A stretch of 64,000 bases of DNA. Origin: Azoarcus olearius. Lineage in GTDB: Bacteria; Pseudomonadota; Gammaproteobacteria; Burkholderiales; Rhodocyclaceae. Both the position numbers and the translations under genes were made by a program. Shown here in pieces: positions 1-10,438 of this stretch. Position 1 is the first letter of the stretch, and every line of letters starts with the position of its first letter. The DNA lies in NCBI RefSeq assembly GCF_001682385.1, contig NZ_CP016210.1:3410001-3474000 (forward strand). The letters are read 5' to 3'. The notes beneath the pieces are model-generated. The model made no database searches, was not told the DNA's origin, and was given only the letters and a program-made list of their open reading frames with translations.

Positions 1-231
1 GGCGCGGCCACCGCGGGTGACGCGGTCGCCGGCAACGGCAACGGCGGCAGCGGAGGCGCGGGTGGCGCAGGCGGGCAGATCTCGCTCAATGCCGGCACCT
101 TCAACATGTCCAACAGCATCAGCGGCAGCTTCACCAACGGCGCCGGCATCATCATCAATGCCCAGAACACCGGCATTGGCGCCCTGGTGCAGCAAAGCGC
201 CAACGTGCAGGCCAACCTGACGGTCAGGTAA
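1..231 (+). CDS. C-terminal part of a Gly/Ala/Asn-rich secreted repeat protein, fap-like amyloid subunit candidate
   Basis: Reading frame open from base 1 to TAA at 229-231, so the start lies outside the window. The visible 76 residues begin with a Gly/Ala/Asn-rich low-complexity stretch and end with alternating polar/hydrophobic sequence containing NAQNTGIGALVQQSANVQ. Asn/Gln-rich repeat ends of this kind are seen in secreted amyloid-type subunits. The following genes (small secreted protein, C39 peptidase, FapE-like protein) and the convergent FapF-like porin support a functional amyloid locus. It could equally be another exported fibre protein. The assignment is an inference from context, because too little of the protein is visible. 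Confidence 0.5.
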   Translation, partial: GAATAGDAVAGNGNGGSGGAGGAGGQISLNAGTFNMSNSISGSFTNGAGIIINAQNTGIGALVQQSANVQANLTVR

Positions 232-295
232 GCCTCCGGCGCGGGGCGGGCGCTGGCCCGCCCCGCAGGCAGCAACAGTGGGCAGGAGGCAGACC

Positions 296-643
296 ATGAG
301 AACCGGAGTGTCCATGATCGCCCTCGGCATCGCGCTCGCCGCCACCTGCGGCTCGCCGGCGAGCGTGCATGCGGAGGAAGGCGGCGCGGCCGGCGTGCTC
401 GGCGGCCGGGTGGTGGCGCTGGAGGCGCTGGCGGACCAGCGCGGCGGTGCCGACACCCACCTGAGCGACATCCACGCCGCCGGCGCGGTGCGCGAGGTGC
501 AGGTGCAGGACGCGATGACGGGCTTCAACAACGTGTCCGACGGCGCGCTGGCGGGCTCGTCCGGCATGCCGATGCTGATCCAGAACACCGGCAACGGTGT
601 GCTGATCCAGAACGCGGTGATCCTGAACGTGGAGGTGAAGTAG
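296..643 (+). CDS. Small secreted protein of the fap-like locus
   Basis: 115 aa. ATG at 296 is preceded by a good GGAGG ribosome site (about 284-288), which I prefer to the in-frame GTG at 278. Residues 1-26 form a signal peptide ending near VHA|EE. The mature protein is short and ends with an Asn/Gln-rich segment (LIQNTGNGVLIQNAVILNV) similar in style to the end of the preceding gene. The stop at 641-643 is directly followed by the ATG of the peptidase gene, so the two are translationally linked. Role unknown; it may be a minor or nucleating subunit (FapA/FapB-like position). This is inference from context. Confidence 0.55.
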   Translation: MRTGVSMIALGIALAATCGSPASVHAEEGGAAGVLGGRVVALEALADQRGGADTHLSDIHAAGAVREVQVQDAMTGFNNVSDGALAGSSGMPMLIQNTGNGVLIQNAVILNVEVK

Positions 644-1351
644 ATGGCGCAGACGCGGCCCGCGCAATGCGGCCGCCTGCGCCGCGCCGCGGCGGCGCTG
701 GCGTGTGCCGGCGCCGCCACCGCGCTGGCGGCCGACCTGCGGATGGTGGCGCCGCTGGGGGGCAGCCTGAGCGTGCCGACCGTGAGCCTGCGCGAAGCGC
801 GCTTCGTCACCACGCTGCGCCAGCAGTACGACTTCTCCTGCGGGTCGGCCGCGGTGGCGACGCTGCTGACCCATCACTACGGCCACCCGGTGAACGAAGC
901 GCAGGTGTTCCAGGTGATGTACGCCAGCGGCGACCAGGCCAAGATCCGCCGCGAAGGCTTCTCGATGCTGGACATGAAGCGCTACCTCGACCAGCTCGGC
1001 TTCATCACCGAGGGCGTGGAGGCCACGCTGGACCAGCTCGCCGCGGTGGGCGTGCCGGCGATCGCGTTGATCCAGGAGCACGGCTACGCGCATTTCGTGG
1101 TGGTGAAGGGGCTGCGCAACGCGAGCGTGCTGCTCGGCGACCCGGCGATGGGCACCCGCGTCGTCAGCCGGACGGATTTCGAGCGCAACTGGCGCAGCGG
1201 CATCCTGCTGGTGGTGAACAACAACGTGGACCGCGCCCGCTTCAACCAGGAGGTCGACTGGCGGGTGCGCCCGCGCGCCCCGCTGGCGCGCGGACTGGAC
1301 AACAACACGGCGGACGTGCAGTTGCTGCAGCGCGCCCCATCGGACCATTGA
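644..1351 (+). CDS. fapD-like: C39-family cysteine peptidase, FapD-like
   Basis: 235 aa with an N-terminal signal or anchor (about residues 12-30). The peptidase C39 layout is visible: YDFSCGSAAV with the presumed nucleophile Cys66, HGYAHFVVVKG with His150, and GDPAMG with Asp166 completing a Cys-His-Asp triad. Free-standing C39 peptidases of this size occur in functional amyloid (fap) operons as FapD, where they are needed for export or processing of the fibre subunit. The start abuts the previous stop, and the next gene follows after 13 bases, so this is one operon. The alternative is a bacteriocin-type leader peptidase, but no ABC transporter is fused or adjacent. Confidence 0.7.
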   Translation: MAQTRPAQCGRLRRAAAALACAGAATALAADLRMVAPLGGSLSVPTVSLREARFVTTLRQQYDFSCGSAAVATLLTHHYGHPVNEAQVFQVMYASGDQAKIRREGFSMLDMKRYLDQLGFITEGVEATLDQLAAVGVPAIALIQEHGYAHFVVVKGLRNASVLLGDPAMGTRVVSRTDFERNWRSGILLVVNNNVDRARFNQEVDWRVRPRAPLARGLDNNTADVQLLQRAPSDH

Positions 1352-1364
1352 AAGGACGATCGCC

Positions 1365-2330
1365 ATGCAGACCGCCCGCATCGCGCTGCTGCTGGCCGCA
1401 CTCGGCGGACTGGGCGTGGGCGCCGCACGCGCCCTGGTGGAGCACGCCGAGCCGCCGCCGCCGGGGTCCGCCGGCGACGGCGCGCACAGCGTGATGAACA
1501 CCGTGGCGGCCGCCGCCTTTGCCGGCTTCGACGCCGCCGCGTGCGCGCCGGCGGAAAGCCCGCCGGCCGAATTGCTGGCGCTGGCGGACTGGCCGCTGGA
1601 CCGGGCCGGAACCTGCACGCGGGCGAAGACCGGCGCGGATGTCGCGGCGCTCGAGACCGTGGCGCCGATCCGCGCCGTCGTCGAAGTGATCGAAGCCGAG
1701 TTCCGCCGCCCGCAGGACATCCTGGACAGCTACGGCGATGCCGGCCCCACCGTGGCTGCGCGCGGCCACGACTATGGCGAACACGGCGCCCTCGCTGATA
1801 CCGCGACGGCCGAGGCCGAAGCACCGTATGGCGATGCCGGCACGCTGCACGCAGGCGAATTGCGCCCTGTGCCGCACGTGGTGCGCCCGCCGGCAGCCGG
1901 CCGCCCGCTGCGCCCCACGCTGATGGCGGCGGCGGTGGACGAGGCCACGCTCGACACCCTGCGCGGCGGCTTCGAAACGCCTTCCGGGCTGCGGGTGTCG
2001 TTCGGCATCGAACGCGCGGTGTATGTGAACGGCGTGCTCGCCAGCGTCACCACGGTGAACCTCGCCGAACTCGGCAACCTCGTCGGGCGCGGTGTGGCGC
2101 TGAACGAAGGCGCGACGGTGGCGGTGATCCAGAACGGCCCCAACGGCCTGCTCTCCAGCACCGGGCTGGCGAACGGCGCGCTCGCGACGGTGATCCAGAA
2201 CTCGCTCGACAACCAGAGCATGCGCGCGATCACCACGATCAACGCCACGGTGAACAGCATGGAGATGCTGCGCAGCGGCCAGATGCAGCAATCGGTGCGC
2301 GACGCGATGGTGCATTCGCTGATGCGCTGA
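1365..2330 (+). CDS. fapE-like: Secreted protein of the fap-like locus, FapE-like
   Basis: 321 aa. N-terminal signal peptide (residues 1-20, ...GAARA), a Pro/Ala-rich middle, and a conserved-looking C-terminal part (residues about 190-321) with segments such as VNGVLASVTTVNLAELG, VIQNGPNG and VIQNSLDNQS followed by a terminal helix. The VIQN motifs recur in the two upstream proteins, suggesting shared fold or co-assembly. The ATG follows an AAGGA site (1351-1355). Its place after the C39 peptidase and its general architecture resemble FapE, a minor fibre-associated protein. Sequence alignment is needed to confirm this; only context and composition support it here. Confidence 0.5.
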   Translation: MQTARIALLLAALGGLGVGAARALVEHAEPPPPGSAGDGAHSVMNTVAAAAFAGFDAAACAPAESPPAELLALADWPLDRAGTCTRAKTGADVAALETVAPIRAVVEVIEAEFRRPQDILDSYGDAGPTVAARGHDYGEHGALADTATAEAEAPYGDAGTLHAGELRPVPHVVRPPAAGRPLRPTLMAAAVDEATLDTLRGGFETPSGLRVSFGIERAVYVNGVLASVTTVNLAELGNLVGRGVALNEGATVAVIQNGPNGLLSSTGLANGALATVIQNSLDNQSMRAITTINATVNSMEMLRSGQMQQSVRDAMVHSLMR

Positions 2331-2363
2331 CGCCCGCGCGCGGCGGACGCCAGCGCGGACACG

Positions 2364-3704
2364 CTACAGCGACATCGGCATCCGCAGCGTCAGTTGCAGG
2401 TCCGGCGTGTCGCGGGTGACGCCGACTCCGAGCGAGAGGTTCATGTAGTTGCCCGAGTTGAGCCGGTACGAGTAGCCCATCAGCAGCGTCCCGAGTTGCA
2501 CCCGCACCGAACCCGGCGCGGTCCGGCCGTCGATCTTCACCTTGCCGACCGACTGGTGGTCGTAACCCAGGCTGAACGACGAACGTTCGTTGAGCGCCAG
2601 CCCCATGCCGAAGTTGAAGCCGATCACGCCGCCCGGCTCGACGTCGCCGATGCGCCCGCCGTCACTCGGTCCGCCCACGGTGTTGGCCTTCACGTTGTCG
2701 CGCTTGAAGCTGTACTGGTAGCTGAGGCCGCCGAAGAACACCGCCGGATCGGACGGAATCAGCACCGTCAGGCCCGGCGTCAGCGTGTAGAAGCCGGAGC
2801 CGGTGGGCAGCTCCGTCTGCAGCCCGGTGCCGCGTCCGCCCGGCAGCGTGTAGTTGGTCTCGACCTCGAACGGGTCCTTGCCGGTGCGGGTCTTGAAACG
2901 CAGCGAGGCGATGTAGTACGGGTTCTCGCCGCCGCCGTCGTTGAGCTGGTAGCGGCCGGTGAGTTCGATGTCGCCGATGCCCTTGCCATCGGCATCGAAC
3001 ACCGACTCGGTGGCCTGCGGCACCAGGTATTCGCGGCTCACGCTGGTGTCCGAGCGGTACACCCAGGGCACCTTGGCCTCCAGCTCGAAGCGGTTGGTGA
3101 TGCCGCGCCGCACGGTGAGCGCGGCGGTGAAGGTGTTGCGCTTGACCTCGCGCACGTCGATCAGCCCGATCAGGATCGCCGGAATCACCGTGTAGCCCAC
3201 CAGCGCCACCCGGTTGCTGGACGAATAGGCGTACTGCAGCGACGGCTCGACGATCCACTTGCCGGGCGGGGTGAGCACGCCGGGCGTCTCGAAGATCGTC
3301 ACCACGTCGCGCTGCGGGCGGTTGTCGCCGGCCGGCGCCTGCCCCACCGTCTGCTCGCCGCCCTGCGCCGGCTGACCCTGCTGCGCCACCACCGCGGGGC
3401 GCGCCGCCGGCCCCGGCGCAGCAGCAGGCGCAGCAGCAGGCGCCGCCGCCTCCGCCGGTGCCGGCCCGCGCCCGCGCATGCCCAATGCACTGCGCAGTTC
3501 CGCCAGCGCTGCCTCCTGGCGCGCAAGGTCCGCCTTCAGCGCGTCGATCTGGCGGTTCTGCGCCTCGATCTGTTGGCGCATGCTGGTCAGCGGCGCCTCA
3601 CCCCCCTCTTCCGCCACCGCGATCGCCGGCAAGCCGGCAACCACGATGCAGCCGGCGAGCCCCCTCCCAAGGGCGCGCGCGGCAAGCCTCTGCCTGTGCT
3701 TCAT
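2364..3704 (-). CDS. fapF-like: Outer-membrane coiled-coil/beta-barrel exporter, FapF-like
   Basis: 446 aa. Start ATG at 3704 follows a strong GGAGGAG site. Signal peptide residues 1-32 (cut near IAVA|EE); heptad coiled coil about residues 38-75 (MRQQIEAQNRQIDALKADLA); Ala/Pro/Gln linker about 80-135; then about 310 residues of amphipathic strands with many aromatic girdle residues and a terminal hydrophobic Leu. That signal, coiled coil, linker, 12-strand barrel order is the architecture of FapF, the trimeric porin exporting Fap subunits. It is convergent with the other fap-like genes and lies 54 bases after the regulator gene on the same strand. It could otherwise be a generic transporter-type porin. 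Confidence 0.65.
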   Translation of the reverse strand: MKHRQRLAARALGRGLAGCIVVAGLPAIAVAEEGGEAPLTSMRQQIEAQNRQIDALKADLARQEAALAELRSALGMRGRGPAPAEAAAPAAAPAAAPGPAARPAVVAQQGQPAQGGEQTVGQAPAGDNRPQRDVVTIFETPGVLTPPGKWIVEPSLQYAYSSSNRVALVGYTVIPAILIGLIDVREVKRNTFTAALTVRRGITNRFELEAKVPWVYRSDTSVSREYLVPQATESVFDADGKGIGDIELTGRYQLNDGGGENPYYIASLRFKTRTGKDPFEVETNYTLPGGRGTGLQTELPTGSGFYTLTPGLTVLIPSDPAVFFGGLSYQYSFKRDNVKANTVGGPSDGGRIGDVEPGGVIGFNFGMGLALNERSSFSLGYDHQSVGKVKIDGRTAPGSVRVQLGTLLMGYSYRLNSGNYMNLSLGVGVTRDTPDLQLTLRMPMSL

Positions 3705-3758
3705 GAGTCTCCTCCCCCAAATGAAAAGCGGCGCCCCCTCGCGCCGCGTCCCCTGCCG

Positions 3759-5087
<1,329 letters not shown>

Positions 5088-5641
5088 CAATACCTGCCCC
5101 TGGCCGAAAACATGCCACCTGTATCGAACCAGGAGGAGTGCCGGCGAACGCCCGCGACGCGTGGCCGGACAAGCGGCACAGCGCGCTGCATTCAACCAAC
5201 AGGGAAGGCCCCTCCATCTGCACGGCATGCGGGTTGCGGGTTCTGCGGCCCGTCGCCGCCTGCGTGCGTGTTCACTTATAGAACAGTTCCGCCGCAGCGC
5301 GCAAAGCCTTTTTACCCTTCGCGGTATGCCAGGCGGGAAGCACGTCACGCTTTCCGCGAGATTGCGGATTTTTCCATGCATTCAGTTACATATCGACGTC
5401 CGGCTGAATCCGTCGGGATAGGGCGGCGGGCGTCGGGTATGGCGCCCGGATCGTCCGCCACGAGTGTCGGCATTGCTTACACCTCGCCGCCCGGCGGCGC
5501 CGGAAGCCTTGCCATAACTCATCGGCATATTCCTTGCTTTAATTCCCTTGGCGCCGCCGGAATCCGAGATGCGGCGCCCGTCCCCGGATCGGGCCGCGTG
5601 ACCTCCCACACGCCCGGCGACGTATTCCAGAAGAGATAACC
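5088..5641. other. Intergenic region between the VpsR-like regulator and the next gene
   Basis: 554 bases without a convincing gene; the frame left open by the regulator gene up to 5381 and the antisense frames show no coding character. It holds the promoter of the regulator on the minus strand (not clearly identifiable) and, on the plus strand, the -24/-12 element listed separately. The stretch 5260-5400 is less GC-rich than its surroundings. Confidence 0.5.
5524..5537 (+). promoter_or_regulatory. Candidate sigma-54 (-24/-12) promoter
   Basis: GGCATATTCCTTGC: GG and GC separated by exactly ten bases, with TTGCT at the -12 box and GGCA at the -24 box. It is oriented toward the secreted-protein gene at 5642, about 105 bases upstream of its ATG, and lies near the gene for a sigma-54 activator. 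A single consensus match; chance occurrence is possible. Confidence 0.45.
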
Positions 5642-6025
5642 ATGAACGCTGCCCAACGCGCCCTCGCCCATGCGATCCCGTTCGTACTCGGCCTTGCCTG
5701 CCTGCCCGCCGGCGCCGCCGAGGATTTCCGCGCCTTCCACAACCGCTTTCGCGCCGCCATCGTCCGCAACGACGCCGCCGGCCTTGCCGAGTTGACCCGG
5801 CTGCCCTTCCTGCTCGAAGGGCGCCAGCTCGATCGCGACGCCTTCGTGCGCACCTACCCGGTCGTGTTCACGCCGGCCCTGCGCCACTGTCTGGCTGCCG
5901 CGCCGGTCGCCACCGAAGGCAGCGACAAGACGGTGCACTGCCCGCCGTATTCCTTCTATTTCCGCGTCGATGGTGGACGCTGGCTGCTCGCCGGGTTCGG
6001 CGCCGACGGCGAGGACGCGCAATGA
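5642..6025 (+). CDS. Small periplasmic protein of unknown function
   Basis: 127 aa. ATG follows AAGAGATAACC. Residues 1-25 form a signal peptide (LACLPAGAA|ED). The mature part of about 100 residues has a helical N-terminal half followed by strands with two Cys (LRHCLAAAP, VHCPPY) that could pair. The size and shape recall small NTF2/SnoaL-like folds, but I do not recognise the family. It is the first gene behind a candidate sigma-54 promoter, so it may belong to the regulon of the adjacent VpsR-like activator. Confidence 0.65.
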   Translation: MNAAQRALAHAIPFVLGLACLPAGAAEDFRAFHNRFRAAIVRNDAAGLAELTRLPFLLEGRQLDRDAFVRTYPVVFTPALRHCLAAAPVATEGSDKTVHCPPYSFYFRVDGGRWLLAGFGADGEDAQ

Positions 6026-6166
6026 CAACCGCCGCACGACGCTACCCGGAAGGCATGCGGCACCGCAGCGCGCCGGCTGCGTCGTCGCGGGCAACGCCGC
6101 CGCTCGCGCGCGCCGCCTGTCACGATCCGCCGGCACCGGCTGCCGGCCCCCGCTGAGGAGGTTTCG

Positions 6167-6574
6167 ATGGGCAAGCTTGCGAACCTGCTGGTCGGCCCCG
6201 AGCTTTACTGGGCCTGCGTCTATGGCGGCACGCGCCTGCTTGCGCGGCTGAACCTTCCCGCGTCCGAGCTGGGCAACGCGTGGATGGAAAGGCTGGGCGT
6301 GTGGCTGTTGCCGCTGCTCGCGGTACCGCTCGCGTTCTGGCTGATATTCGGCATGCTGCCCGAGCCCACCTCCACCGTCTGGCTGTGGCTGCGACTCGCG
6401 CTTGCCACCGCGATCGGGCTCAACGCCTGCCTGATCATCCTCGCCGGCGCCATCGACTACGGCGACAGCCGCAACGCCGGCGTCGCCGGGGTGTGGGTGT
6501 TCGGCGCCATCGTCGGCACCCTGCTCTTCATCCTGTGCAGCCTCGCCATGCGCTTCGGCAACTGGCCGCGCTGA
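6167..6574 (+). CDS. Small integral membrane protein of unknown function
   Basis: 135 aa, ATG after a GGAGG site. Three hydrophobic segments can be read (about 48-66 LGVWLLPLLAVPLAFWLIFG, 75-97, 107-127), so it is probably an inner-membrane protein. The stop is 8 bases before the next ATG (6583), so the two genes are probably co-transcribed. No motif recognised. Confidence 0.65.
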   Translation: MGKLANLLVGPELYWACVYGGTRLLARLNLPASELGNAWMERLGVWLLPLLAVPLAFWLIFGMLPEPTSTVWLWLRLALATAIGLNACLIILAGAIDYGDSRNAGVAGVWVFGAIVGTLLFILCSLAMRFGNWPR

Positions 6575-6582
6575 ATCCGACC

Positions 6583-7878
6583 ATGCATCGCCTACATCAC
6601 TGGTTCGCCGAATACCCCGTTCTCGTCGGCCTCGCCGCGGCCGCCGCCATCACGCTGCTGGTGGCCGCAGTGCTCGCCGTCACCATGCATCGGGCCGGGG
6701 TTTCGCTGAAACCGCTGGTGTGGATCTTCGTGCTGATCGGGCTGATCGGCCTGCCCCAAGCCGCCGTTCATGTGCTCGACGTCATCCGTTTCGAGCAACA
6801 GCGCGCCGATGCACAACCCGCCCAGGCAGCCGCCGTGCTGCAGCCGGTGCCGTGGGAGCTGGTCTTCGGCCACAACGCCGACCCCAGCCTGATGACCGAT
6901 CCGCGCGCGGCGCTGGCGCCGGTGCTGGGCGAGGCCGCGATCGCGGTGCTCTCCTTCACGGCAGAGGGCGAATCCGCGCTCGCCGCGCGCTTTGCCGACG
7001 CCCGCGCGGCGACGCGGGCGCTGGACGCCTACGGCAACTTCTTCCAGTTCGCGCTCGCCCGCGGCAGCGACCGCGCCGGCTGGACCGCGCGCCGCTACGG
7101 CGGCGGAGGCGAATGGAACCACGTGGTGGTGGCGGGCAACGAACTCTATGCCTGGACCGGCCCAAGCCGCGAGGCGGTGATCGCTCGCCGCGAACGCGTG
7201 CTGGGCAGCTGGCAGCCGCCGCCGCCCACACCGCCGCAACGCGCGCACGAGGCGCGGCTGGTCAGCGGCAGCCTGAGCGGGCCGGCCATGCTCGGTTTCG
7301 CGGCGCTCAACCTGGCCGCCGTGGTGGCCTGGTTCTTCTGGGGCGCGGCGTGGGCGGCGCGCACCGATCCCGGCCCGGACGCGCACCCGATGCCGGCCTC
7401 GGTGCTGCGGCTGCAGGTACTCGCCGCGTATGCCGGCGGCGGGCCGGTGCAGGCCGATGCCGCGCCCGACGGCAGCATCCTGCTCGACTGGAACTACGCC
7501 GACGCGCGCTGGTTCGACCTGATGCACCTGCACCGCCTGCAACGCACGCAAAGGCTGGTGCTCAACTTCGACGAGGCCGAGCGCACGGTGCGGGTGCGCG
7601 AATACTGGAGCCGGATCGATACCTCCGCCGGCTATAGCGGCCTGCGCCTCGCGTGGCAGCACTCCAGCGGCATCGAGCTGTTCCGCGTGGAGGAAGAACG
7701 CCACTACGGCATCCAGCTCGACGCCGCCGGCCGCCCGAGCGGCGAACTGGTGCACGCCACCCGTTTCGATTCGCGCCTGCTCAAGCAGCCCGCCATCGAC
7801 CGCGTCACGGCGGCCGGCTGGCGCTGGCAGCCCACGCTGGTCAGCGCGCCGCGCTGGATGCGCTGGCTGACCGGCTGA
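6583..7878 (+). CDS. Membrane-anchored protein of unknown function
   Basis: 431 aa. Two N-terminal membrane segments (about residues 14-36 and 42-64) are followed by a periplasmic region of about 170 residues, a further membrane segment around 245-270 (LGFAALNLAAVVAWFFWGAAW) and a C-terminal soluble domain rich in Trp and Arg. No catalytic motif recognised. It is in an operon-like pair with the small membrane gene 8 bases upstream. The long alternative reading that starts inside the upstream gene is an overlapping-frame artefact. Confidence 0.6.
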   Translation: MHRLHHWFAEYPVLVGLAAAAAITLLVAAVLAVTMHRAGVSLKPLVWIFVLIGLIGLPQAAVHVLDVIRFEQQRADAQPAQAAAVLQPVPWELVFGHNADPSLMTDPRAALAPVLGEAAIAVLSFTAEGESALAARFADARAATRALDAYGNFFQFALARGSDRAGWTARRYGGGGEWNHVVVAGNELYAWTGPSREAVIARRERVLGSWQPPPPTPPQRAHEARLVSGSLSGPAMLGFAALNLAAVVAWFFWGAAWAARTDPGPDAHPMPASVLRLQVLAAYAGGGPVQADAAPDGSILLDWNYADARWFDLMHLHRLQRTQRLVLNFDEAERTVRVREYWSRIDTSAGYSGLRLAWQHSSGIELFRVEEERHYGIQLDAAGRPSGELVHATRFDSRLLKQPAIDRVTAAGWRWQPTLVSAPRWMRWLTG

Positions 7879-8016
7879 CGCGGCGGGGCACCGGCCACCT
7901 CATTCACGCCTCTCCCCGCCCCGACAAGCACGCTGCGCGGTGGTCACGAGCCAGCCCGCGGCATGCGGCCGCGCGCCCTTGCCCAACGCCTGCCGCGCAC
8001 CCGGCGCCGCCTTGCA

Positions 8017-9027
8017 TCAGGCGCGGGCCACCTTCAGATACACCAGGGTCTGGTTCAGCAGCTGGTAGGCCACTTCGCCAAACGTGATCGGCCCGAAGAA
8101 GTTGCCGGCGCGCCGCCCTTCCAGCCCGCCGTGCAGGTAGTTGAGGATGCAGTTGCAGGCGAAATCCGCGCGCTCGCCGGCCGGCAACGCCACTTGCAGC
8201 GCCGCCGGGTAATCCGCCACCGGCGCGGCCAGGCGGTAGGCTACGTCGTCGAACACCGGCGCATAGAACTCCACCCGCCCCTCGGCGGCGTTGATGCCCT
8301 TGAACGACACATTCACCCGCGCGCCGCAGTAGTCCGCCACCAGCGGCAGGCGCAGGTCGGCGCCGCTGCGTTGCAGCCACTCGGCGAAATCCTGCTCGAC
8401 GCCGTCCACCCGGCAGCGCGATGCGGAAAAGCCGGTTTCGGGAAAGCGCAGCTCCGCGCCGGCCGCCGGCTGCATCACGTTGACGATCTCGACCGTGGCG
8501 TAGTCCTCATCGGCCAGCGTCACATGGATCGCCGCCGCGTGCTCCGGCGAGAAGCGGCCGCTGCGCCCATCGACCACCAGCGGCTCCACCCGGCCGAGGT
8601 CGTCCAGATGCACGCCGGCCACCCAGCCCGCCACCGGCTTGACGAACATGTCCTCGAAATCCGGCGCGCGCCGCGCGTACAGCGAATGCACCGCCGAGAA
8701 CGCCGGGATGATCAGCAGGGTGTAGCCGTTGGCCGGCGCGTCCATGCACAGGCCGGCGATACCCACGGTGTCGTACAGCCGGATGTCGGCGGCGATGCCC
8801 GGCAGCTCGGTCACGAACACCCGGTCGCGGCTCACCTGCCCGCCCGCCTCATCCATGAAATAGGGAATCGTCCCGCCGATCCAGTTGCCGCGCGGCAGCG
8901 CGCGCAGGCAGGCTTCGTCGCCGGCGATCGACAGCAGCGCGCCGCTGCCGATGCGGTCGGCAGCTTCGGCCACGGTAAGCAGGCAGCCGCCGTGGCCGGC
9001 CGAGATGATTTTGTCAGCAGCGCTCAC
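8017..9027 (-). CDS. Conserved hypothetical protein
   Basis: 336 aa from GTG 9027, chosen because AGGAGGG lies seven bases upstream; the longer frame to 9135 would overlap the spacer. It is a soluble protein without signal peptide, with motifs such as GHGGCLLTVAEAADRIG near the start and DFACNCILNYLHGGLEG near the end. I do not recognise a named enzyme family. It follows the gene at 9104-9808 by 76 bases on the same strand, so the two may form an operon. Confidence 0.6.
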   Translation of the reverse strand: MSAADKIISAGHGGCLLTVAEAADRIGSGALLSIAGDEACLRALPRGNWIGGTIPYFMDEAGGQVSRDRVFVTELPGIAADIRLYDTVGIAGLCMDAPANGYTLLIIPAFSAVHSLYARRAPDFEDMFVKPVAGWVAGVHLDDLGRVEPLVVDGRSGRFSPEHAAAIHVTLADEDYATVEIVNVMQPAAGAELRFPETGFSASRCRVDGVEQDFAEWLQRSGADLRLPLVADYCGARVNVSFKGINAAEGRVEFYAPVFDDVAYRLAAPVADYPAALQVALPAGERADFACNCILNYLHGGLEGRRAGNFFGPITFGEVAYQLLNQTLVYLKVARA

Positions 9028-9103
9028 CGCACTACCCTCCTGTCCCTGGGTGAAGTTTTCGGTGAGTGAGAACGCGCGCCCTTCGGCGGCCGGGCGACGG
9101 CGC

Positions 9104-9808
9104 TCATGCCATCTCCCGGAGCTGAGCCAGCTCATGCGCCAGCGCGCGCTCGTTGCGGACGAAATAGCGGTGCAGTTCGCGCACCTTCAGCGCCCGCACC
9201 TCGTCATCGGTAATCAGCTCGAACTGCCCGCGGCTGCGGCCGAGCAGCAGCTTCAGCGCCAGCACGCGCACGTCGATCTCCTGCCGCCCTTCAAGCAGCG
9301 CCAGCCACACCGGATGCTCCGGCGGCGGCACCGCGGAATCACCGGCCGCACTGGCCGCAGGCAGCGCCTCGCCCTCGCCGCTGCCGCCTTGCTTGCCGGT
9401 GTCGAGCGCGAAACGGTAGCGCCAGACCTCGGTCAGCGGCAGGTTCAGCAGCTTGCAGATGTGCTCCAGGCTCACGCCCTCGCGGAACAGTGCGAAGATC
9501 TGGCGGGTCAGCGCGCGGGTGAATGGCAACTCGTCCTCCCCCGCCCAGCCGAAGCGCGACAGGTCCGCGCCCTCCGGCACCGCCACCTTCAACTGCACCC
9601 GCCAGTCGCCGACATTGACATGACGCCAGTCCATCTCGCGCTCGTGCCCCACCGGCGCGCGGCGCGCGCGGCCAAACCAGCCGCGCGGCTGCTCGACGCC
9701 GACATGGACCACCATTTCACGGATGCGCGCGGAAAGGTCCACCCCGCGCACCGCCCACGGTTCCTCCAGCCCCAGCAGATGTCCAAGCACCGCCCGCGCA
9801 TCCGTCAT
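9104..9808 (-). CDS. Conserved hypothetical protein with a helix-turn-helix-like segment
   Basis: 234 aa. The central segment FREGVSLEHICKLLNLPLTE reads like a helix-turn-helix; the C-terminal part is helical and charged and ends HRYFVRNERALAHELAQLREM. No signal peptide or membrane segment. It may be a DNA-binding regulator of the downstream gene, but the family is not recognised and this role is inference. Confidence 0.55.
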   Translation of the reverse strand: MTDARAVLGHLLGLEEPWAVRGVDLSARIREMVVHVGVEQPRGWFGRARRAPVGHEREMDWRHVNVGDWRVQLKVAVPEGADLSRFGWAGEDELPFTRALTRQIFALFREGVSLEHICKLLNLPLTEVWRYRFALDTGKQGGSGEGEALPAASAAGDSAVPPPEHPVWLALLEGRQEIDVRVLALKLLLGRSRGQFELITDDEVRALKVRELHRYFVRNERALAHELAQLREMA

Positions 9809-10438
9809 GTCGCCACCCTTGCGTGATTTCGATCCGCCGACCGGGCAACGCGCATGCCAGATGCACAGCGTGGCGGCATTACGCAGCGCAGCATCGGGCG
9901 ATCATCGTGAAATGCTTGCAGGCCAGCGCGCAGGGCGGTGCACGGCTGCTGCTGGACAGCAAAACAGAGGGTGTTTCAAAGCGGAACGGCGCGGGGCAGC
10001 AGGGTGGGCAGCGCTGTGGCATAACGGAACGGCGACGATGGTCGCATAGTGCGCTGTTGAGGGGCTGCGTCGGGGCGACCCCATCCCCTCCTAACCCGGT
10101 AGCCGGTGCCGGGAGGCACCGTCGTTCGGGCGGCGGCGAGCGATGCTCGCCGAAACCCCGTCCTCACCTCCTTGACGGGGAGGGAGCGATCCGGCTCGCC
10201 CCGTGTTCCTTGCCTGCCGCGTTAGCATTGAACAGGGAACAGAACCTTGTTCCACCTTGCGGGGAGCGAAGCGGGAATTCAGCGATCATTGCTCGGGGCG
10301 TGCCGACCGATGGCGGCTTTCGGCACCACCTGCCGTGCGGGATAGACTGCCCCCTCCCCTTGAAGGGGGAGGAACTCGGAGCCGCCCAGTCGCCCCAGGG
10401 CCTCAAAGCCCCAAGGCAACTCCGCCACCCTTCGCCCC
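9809..10438. other. Gene-free region with repeat-family copies
   Basis: 630 bases with no credible gene. It holds a degenerate copy of the dispersed repeat (10079-10189), a short core palindrome (10351-10372) and a small perfect hairpin at 10236-10253 (GGAACA stem). The promoter of the gene ending at 9104 must lie at its left edge. Confidence 0.5.
10079..10189. repeat. Dispersed G-rich palindromic repeat, degenerate copy
   Basis: Contains the diagnostic pieces CCCCATCCCCTCCTAACC, a CGGCGAGCGATGCTCGCCG hairpin and TTGACGGGGAGGGAG, in the same order as the other copies in the window. Confidence 0.7.

Noticed and set aside
224-1720. Long antisense open frames over high-GC genes (e.g. opposite the fap-like genes, 2394-5639, 10613-12595, 13540-15099, 15420-18374, 21899-24088, 39347-42061)
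   Set aside because: They lie antisense to genes with clear families, are Arg/His/Ala-rich, have no ribosome site or domain, and reflect high GC at third positions.
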